A stretch of DNA of 64,000 nucleotides, from the NCBI RefSeq assembly GCF_900104925.1, contig NZ_LT629735.1, forward strand, positions 1,644,291 to 1,708,290. The letters are read 5' to 3'. The notes beneath the pieces were generated by a model. It was not told where the DNA came from. It searched no databases and saw only the letters and a program-made list of their open reading frames with translations. The stretch is from Opitutus sp. GAS368. GTDB lineage: Bacteria > Verrucomicrobiota > Verrucomicrobiia > Opitutales > Opitutaceae. A program made the translations under genes and the position numbers. Positions 59,262-64,000 of this stretch are shown here, in pieces. Positions within the stretch are counted from its first letter, which is position 1; each line of letters opens with the position of its first letter.

Positions 59262-60833
59262 TCAGTGCCCGGGGGGTTCGCTGAAGTCCCGCAGAGGGCG
59301 GTCGCCGGTGCGGTCGTAAAGCTTGATCCAATGGCTGAGCTTGGCGGATTTTTCACCGGAGAGGGCCGAGAGCCCGGCCGTGGTGAAGCGCCACTGCCAG
59401 TTGCCCTCATTGGTACCCGGGCGGTTCAGGGTGGCCGAGGCGGGCAGGTCGAGCAAGTCCTGCATCGGGATCACCGCCAGGCGCGAAGGCGTGGCCAGGA
59501 CCGCCCGGATGAGCGGCCAGGCCGAGCGGGCGCCGCCGAGCTGATAGTAATCGTCCACCAGGGACGCGAGGGCCGTCGGAAGAGTTTCCAGCCAGCCGCG
59601 GGTCGTGACGTTGTCATGCGTGCCGGTGTAAGCGACGCTGTCGGGCGGGTAGAAGTGCGGCAGGTTGACGTTGTTGGCGTCGTGGCCGTAGGCGAACTGC
59701 AGCACCTTCATGCCCGGCAGGCCGGCGGCGCGGCGCAGTTCCACCACCTCGGGCCCGATGTAGCCGAGGTCCTCGGCGATGATGCGGGCCGCCGGCAGCG
59801 CGGCCCGGATCGCGTGGAAGAAGGCGCGACCCGGACCCTTCAGCCAGCGTCCGCCCCGAGCGTCGGGCGCGCCGGCGGGAATCTCCCAGTAGGTGTCAAA
59901 GCCGCGAAAGTGGTCCAGCCGGATGATGTCGTAGAGTTCGAACGCAGCGCGCAGCCGGTCGATCCACCAGTCGTAGCCGGTGTGCGCGAGGTGATCCCAA
60001 TCGTAGAGCGGGTTGCCCCAGAGCTGGCCGGAGGCGGAGAAATAATCGGGCGGGACGCCGGCGACCGCCAGCGGCTGGCCGTGGGCATCGAGCCGAAAGA
60101 CGGCGCGGTTCTGCCAAGTATCGGCGCTGTCGAGGGCGACGAAGATCGGCACGTCGCCGATGATGCCGACGCCGCGCCCGGCGGCGTGGCGGCGGAGCCG
60201 GTCCCACTGGCCGAAGAACACGTATTGGTAGAAGGCGTGCCGGTCGGCCTCGCGGCGGACGCTCTCCGGGGCGGTGGCGCGGAGCGCGCCGTTCCACTGG
60301 CGGTATTGCTCCGGCCAGGTGGGCCAGGCGCGGCCGCCAAAATGCGCCTTCAAGGCCATGAAGTCGGCGAAGGGCTCGAGCCAGTCAGCGTGCTCGCGGC
60401 AAAATTCCCGCAGCGACGAGTCGAACCCGCCGAGCCGCTCTGCCCCGGAAGCGGCAAAACGGTCGTGGGCGCGGGCCAGCACGGGCCAGAAGATCTCGTA
60501 GAGCCGGCCGTAGTCCACGCTGCCCGCCGGCAGCGCGCGCAACGGGGCCAGGTCCGCGGCCTCGAGCAACCCGGCGGCCTGCAGCTCGCCGAGGTCGATG
60601 AAATACGGGTTGCCCGCCCGGCCCGAAAACAGCTGGTAGGGTGAATCGCCGTAGCCGGTCGGGCCGATGGGGCAGATCTGCCAGTAGCGCACCCGGGTCT
60701 CGGCGAGGAAGTCCACGAAGGCCCGCGCGCCGGGCCCGAGGTTGCCGATGCCGTAGGCCCCGGGCAGCGAGGAGACGTGAGCCAGCACCCCGGCAGTGCG
60801 GGTGGTGAGCCAGCTGTGCGGCGGATGGTCCAT
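59262..60833 (-). CDS. malQ: 4-alpha-glucanotransferase (amylomaltase)
   Basis: 523 aa from ATG 60833 (MDHPPHSWLTTRTAG); an upstream open frame is low-complexity spacer. GH77 blocks: SSLPGAYGIGNLGPGARAFVDFLAE, QICPIGPTGYGDSPYQLFSGRAGNP, IIRLDHFRGFDTYWEIPAG (nucleophile Asp), IIAEDLGYIGPEV (acid/base Glu), and AYTGTHDNVTTRGW. It disproportionates maltooligosaccharides in the cytosol. It lies 11 bases upstream of the sugar carrier gene on the strand. Confidence 0.95.
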   Translation of the reverse strand: MDHPPHSWLTTRTAGVLAHVSSLPGAYGIGNLGPGARAFVDFLAETRVRYWQICPIGPTGYGDSPYQLFSGRAGNPYFIDLGELQAAGLLEAADLAPLRALPAGSVDYGRLYEIFWPVLARAHDRFAASGAERLGGFDSSLREFCREHADWLEPFADFMALKAHFGGRAWPTWPEQYRQWNGALRATAPESVRREADRHAFYQYVFFGQWDRLRRHAAGRGVGIIGDVPIFVALDSADTWQNRAVFRLDAHGQPLAVAGVPPDYFSASGQLWGNPLYDWDHLAHTGYDWWIDRLRAAFELYDIIRLDHFRGFDTYWEIPAGAPDARGGRWLKGPGRAFFHAIRAALPAARIIAEDLGYIGPEVVELRRAAGLPGMKVLQFAYGHDANNVNLPHFYPPDSVAYTGTHDNVTTRGWLETLPTALASLVDDYYQLGGARSAWPLIRAVLATPSRLAVIPMQDLLDLPASATLNRPGTNEGNWQWRFTTAGLSALSGEKSAKLSHWIKLYDRTGDRPLRDFSEPPGH

Positions 60834-60876
60834 GGTCGGCGTATCCTGGGGGGCGGCGAGCAGCACGGGAGTCAGG

Positions 60877-60942
60877 TTTCGCGCGCTGGCGGCTGACGGC
60901 GACCCCCAACCCCAAGGATGGGCCGTTCGCCAGCGCGCGAAA
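60877..60942. repeat. perfect 15-bp inverted repeat upstream of malQ
   Basis: TTTCGCGCGCTGGCG (60877-60891) and CGCCAGCGCGCGAAA (60928-60942) are exact complements around a 36-bp centre. It is 44 bp upstream of malQ, between malQ and the TonB receptor gene. It could be a REP-like element, a stable transcript-processing hairpin or an attenuator separating receptor from downstream genes. Confidence 0.8.
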
Positions 60943-61021
60943 GGAAGGGGCGGTGCGCCCGGCACGCACGGATAACCGGAGACTCCAGGACGTGCACGGG
61001 GGCGGTGGGTCGAGAGTGAAA

Positions 61022-61050
61022 GCGGCCACCAGTTTTGCGCTGGTGGCCGC
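61022..61050. terminator. strong hairpin after the TonB receptor gene
   Basis: GCGGCCACCAG (61022-61032) and CTGGTGGCCGC (61040-61050) form an 11-bp perfect stem with loop TTTTGCG. It lies 30 bases downstream of the receptor stop (minus strand). A T-run is poor (TTTC), so it may attenuate or protect mRNA ends rather than fully terminate. Confidence 0.65.
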
Positions 61051-61079
61051 GGGGATTCGGACGGAGTGGTGCCGCCCGA

Positions 61080-63854
61080 TCAGAACTTATAGGAAGCGCC
61101 GAAGGAGTAAGAGGCGCCGTATTTCTGGTAGTTGATGACCTGGCGCGGATCGCCGCTGTTGAAGGTGATCAACGGCTCGTTGTTCAGATTGTAGGCCTGC
61201 AGATAGAAGCTCAGCCCTTTGAGCTGGCCCGACTGCATGGTATAGCCGACCTGAGCGTCCACGACTTTTTCCGGCTGGGTCACCGCGAAATCGCCATTGG
61301 GGTGCACGTCACCCTTGAAGTTGGGCACGCCGAACGTGGTGATGTAGGCGCGATAATCCGAGCGATACCGTTCGCTGATGCGGGCCGAGAACCCCTTGTG
61401 CTCGTAGTAGAACGTCACGTTGGCGACTTTCCGCGACAGGCCGGAGATGGGCGCGGTCCCGTTGCCGGGGCCCCACGGCTCGACATTGCTGTCCGTGTAG
61501 GCGCCACCCATCACCAGGCCAAAACCCTTGAAGGCCGGGCTGATCAGCTCGCTCGCCAGCGACAGGGTGAATTCCAAACCCTTGATGGAACCGCCCTGCC
61601 CGTTCACGGGATGGCTGGTCGGGCCTTGGGTGAGCGTCGGCGCCGGGCCGGTAAGGACGGGGTAGCCGGTGAAATCCTGCAGCGCCGTCTGTTCGTAGAT
61701 GTAATTGAGGAGCTTCTTGTCGAAGAGCGCCAGCGAGACGTAGCCCTTGTTGCCCTTGAAATATTTGTCGAAGGCAAGGTCGATGGAATCTGACTTCCAC
61801 GGCTTGAGCTGCGGATTGCCGCCATCGCCGCTCCACGGGCTGTTCTTGAGATCGGTCATGCCCGCGTTGGTGGAATTGTAGCTCCACGTGCGCGAGGCCC
61901 TCATGTCATACATGCGCGGCCGGGCGATCTGGCGCGCCACGCTGAAGCGGATGTACGTCAGCTCCGCCGGCATGAAGTTCAGGTTCAGGCTGGGCGCGGC
62001 GTCGGTGTACTTGGCGCCGTCAGTAACCGGCGTCAAGGTGTTGCCGTTCGCGGAGTATCCCTTCGAGGACTGGTCGACGTTGATCACCTGGAGACCCACG
62101 TTGCCGGTGAGCGGCATCCCGTTAATCTTGTGATCGATGTCGAACTGAACGTAGGGCCGGGTGATTTTCTCGGTCACCTGCCAGCGGTTGGCGACGATCC
62201 CGGTGTCGTTGTTGGGATAGAAACTCAGGGTGCCGTTGTCCACCAGCGCCTGCGGGTTATAGGCCGCGATGCCCTTGATCCCGAGGAAGCTCATGTCCGT
62301 GATGCCGATCACCGGGGGATACGGATCCTGGGATTTGCCGTCGGTCAGGTAAACCCAGCCGGAGGGGCCTTCGCCGTCCCGCTTGTAGCGGTCGGAATAG
62401 CTGACGCCGAATTCCATGTTGCTGAAGAAATTCTTCAGCTCGTGCTTGGTCAAAAGCTTGAGCTGGCCGAGCTCGTCCTTCGATCGGAAATACTTGAGGT
62501 AGCCCGGGCCGGCGACGCCGGGGGTCGGACTGTTGCCCCAACCTTCCGGATCCGTCAGGAAAAACTGGCTGGCGTTCGTATAATCCAGGCCCGTCGTGAT
62601 CTTTGGCACCGCGCCCGGGAACAGCTGGATGGTCATCGTATCGCCTGCGTCCGAACGATGATAACCGAGGCCCGACCAGGTTTCCAGGTTCTCATCCGAG
62701 CGGGTGACCTTGGAGAAGCCCATGTCGAAGATCGTCGTCCAGCCGGTGCCGTCACCGAACTTGAGGTTCCAACCACCGGCGTAGAGATCGTCTTTCCGCT
62801 GGAAGGTGTCGTTGCGGATGTTGGGGTGCGCCCCGGTATAGGTGCTCGAGGAGAGGTAGCCGTTGGTCGCCGTGTAAGCGGTTTCCGTCGTTCCGGTGCC
62901 CCAGCCGGGCCACAGGGGAATTTCCATGCCGCGCAGGAGCTGCTTCTCGTCGAACTTCGAGGAATAGAAATCAATCGTGCTGTGGACGAAGCTGTTGGGC
63001 TTGTATTCGATCACGCCCATGATGCCGTCGCGCTTCAGATTGCTGGTGCGGACATAGGATTTCGTGCCACCCAGGGCAAAATTGCCGGCCGCATCGGTGG
63101 CGTAGCCCCAGGCCTGGAATTGCTGGCCCTCGAACGGTGTGTCCGTGTGGGAGTAACCCAGCGCGATGCCCAGCTTGCCGTCATCAAACTGGTCGATGTA
63201 GGCGACGTTGAACCGGTTGCCGTCCTTCTTGGCCCCGGGGGTGAGCTGGCCCAATTGGGTCGTCTGGTAATAGCCGCTCACGGCGATGGTCCGGCCGGTC
63301 TTGCTCAAAGGCTGCACCGTTTGCAGATCGATGGTGCCGGCCAGACCCTGGCCGGTCAGGTCCGCCGCCGCGGTCTTGTAGACCACGACTGAATTCAACA
63401 GCTCGGCCGGATATTGGTCGAATTCCACGCCCCGATTCAGGCTGGTGGAAACCTGCTCGCGGCCGTTGAGCATGGCGGTGCTGAAATCACCGGTCAGGCC
63501 GCGGATGCTGATCTGCTGGCTGCGGCCGTTGGTGCGCTGCGTGGCCAGGCCGGTCAGGCGCGTGAGGGAGTCGGCGATGCTGACGTCGGGCAGCTTGCCG
63601 ATGTCTTCCGACATGATGACTTCGACGATATTCTGGCTGTTCTGCTTGGCCTCGGCCGCGGCGGCGAGACTGCCGCTGAAACCGGCCTTGACCGTGAATT
63701 TTTCCAACTCGACGACCTTGTCTTTGTCGGGCGTGGTGTCGTCCTTGGCGGTTGGCGCCGTCTGCTGGGCGAGGCCCAGTGAGCTGGCGAAGGCAATAGC
63801 GGCGAGGAGGCTCGCGCTACGCGTCAATCGGGGGAGGGGGTTCAGGGGTTGCAT
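61080..63854 (-). CDS. TonB-dependent outer membrane receptor
   Basis: 924 aa with a signal peptide (about 1-29, ending GLAQQ). Near the mature N-terminus, VVELEKFTVKA is the TonB-box-type stretch. The plug follows (NSQNIVEVIMSEDIGKLPDVSIADSLTRLTGL, RGLTGDFSTAMLNGREQ), then the large barrel (about residues 190-924) and a C-terminal SYSFGASYKF beta strand ending in Phe. It is the likely uptake pore for maltodextrins, being upstream of malQ, sugar carrier and amylase genes on the same strand. Confidence 0.93.
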   Translation of the reverse strand: MQPLNPLPRLTRSASLLAAIAFASSLGLAQQTAPTAKDDTTPDKDKVVELEKFTVKAGFSGSLAAAAEAKQNSQNIVEVIMSEDIGKLPDVSIADSLTRLTGLATQRTNGRSQQISIRGLTGDFSTAMLNGREQVSTSLNRGVEFDQYPAELLNSVVVYKTAAADLTGQGLAGTIDLQTVQPLSKTGRTIAVSGYYQTTQLGQLTPGAKKDGNRFNVAYIDQFDDGKLGIALGYSHTDTPFEGQQFQAWGYATDAAGNFALGGTKSYVRTSNLKRDGIMGVIEYKPNSFVHSTIDFYSSKFDEKQLLRGMEIPLWPGWGTGTTETAYTATNGYLSSSTYTGAHPNIRNDTFQRKDDLYAGGWNLKFGDGTGWTTIFDMGFSKVTRSDENLETWSGLGYHRSDAGDTMTIQLFPGAVPKITTGLDYTNASQFFLTDPEGWGNSPTPGVAGPGYLKYFRSKDELGQLKLLTKHELKNFFSNMEFGVSYSDRYKRDGEGPSGWVYLTDGKSQDPYPPVIGITDMSFLGIKGIAAYNPQALVDNGTLSFYPNNDTGIVANRWQVTEKITRPYVQFDIDHKINGMPLTGNVGLQVINVDQSSKGYSANGNTLTPVTDGAKYTDAAPSLNLNFMPAELTYIRFSVARQIARPRMYDMRASRTWSYNSTNAGMTDLKNSPWSGDGGNPQLKPWKSDSIDLAFDKYFKGNKGYVSLALFDKKLLNYIYEQTALQDFTGYPVLTGPAPTLTQGPTSHPVNGQGGSIKGLEFTLSLASELISPAFKGFGLVMGGAYTDSNVEPWGPGNGTAPISGLSRKVANVTFYYEHKGFSARISERYRSDYRAYITTFGVPNFKGDVHPNGDFAVTQPEKVVDAQVGYTMQSGQLKGLSFYLQAYNLNNEPLITFNSGDPRQVINYQKYGASYSFGASYKF

Positions 63855-64000
63855 GGTGTGTCTGGTAGTTCAGGGATGAACAATGAACAGGGTAGGAGGC
63901 GTACCGGGGGAGTGCGCCGTGTGTGGGGTCAAAATCGTCCAGCCCAGCCCGCGGCGCGAATCGCAAACCACCCAAAAAACTGCGATGGGTTGGAAAACTC
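63855..64000 (-). promoter_or_regulatory. leader region of the TonB receptor gene
   Basis: The 146 bp available upstream of the receptor start contain no ORF. The stretch AACAATGAACAGGG near 63885 is the only AT-richer part. No clear -35/-10 pair or operator repeat was recognised; the window ends here, so the rest of the promoter may lie outside. Confidence 0.25.

Overview
The window is GC-rich bacterial chromosome, densely and mostly collinearly coded. Gene content points to a Gram-negative member of Verrucomicrobiota, probably Opitutaceae. This is inferred from a TonB-dependent receptor with a VELEKFTV-type N-terminus, an AtpB with a signal-peptide-like extension, an oleC-oleD pair, and many PQQ-free secreted S9 peptidases and amidohydrolases. 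No rRNA, tRNA, CRISPR array, phage or IS transposase was recognised.

Layout. 1-5.6 kb: mnmE (5' cut), mnmG, a PhoB/PhoR-type two-component pair, trmB and a small antisense membrane ORF. 5.7-12.9 kb: a complete F1Fo ATP synthase operon atpBEFHAGDC, interrupted between atpG and atpD by a four-helix-bundle (S23/IVS-type) ORF flanked by inverted arrays of short tandem repeats. 13.0-15.8 kb: ferrous iron uptake feoA-feoA-feoB plus a Cys-rich small membrane protein. 15.9-25.3 kb: MFS carrier, a coupled pair of secreted amidohydrolases (the second without metal ligands), a quinone oxidoreductase-like MDR, an ExoD-like protein, queE/queC (7-deazaguanine synthesis), an HDAC-family deacetylase and RNase D. 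25.4-28.3 kb: oleC-oleD (long-chain olefin pathway) without oleA/oleB. 28.4-36.7 kb: two S9 peptidases, two RNA methyltransferases, a GNAT and a lipoate-ligase-family protein. 36.7-44.3 kb: adenylate cyclase, a PAS/LOV-like histidine kinase with a degenerate receiver, pdxH, a TSUP carrier, an M20 peptidase, a DUF1871-like protein, a beta-lactamase-fold hydrolase and MarC. 44.3-55.3 kb: TIGR01777 epimerase, rlmN, an OmpH/Skp-like protein, a metallophosphoesterase, miaB, gmk and a Tat-type MBL hydrolase. 55.4-63.9 kb: a maltodextrin locus with AraC regulator, GH13 amylase, sugar MFS carrier, malQ and TonB receptor.

The most striking property is the repeat load. At least six families of 50-75-bp palindromes (REP-like) lie between genes, and members of several families also sit in frame inside genes (oleC, oleD, rlmN, the lipoate-ligase-like gene, and three in one uracil methyltransferase gene). 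A second class consists of 8-10-nt tandem units arranged as inverted arrays. One such array carries the S23-type ORF inside the ATP synthase operon; another supplies the putative GTG start codons of two divergent genes. These features suggest trans-mobilised elements that genes tolerate by reading through them. This is inference from sequence pattern alone.
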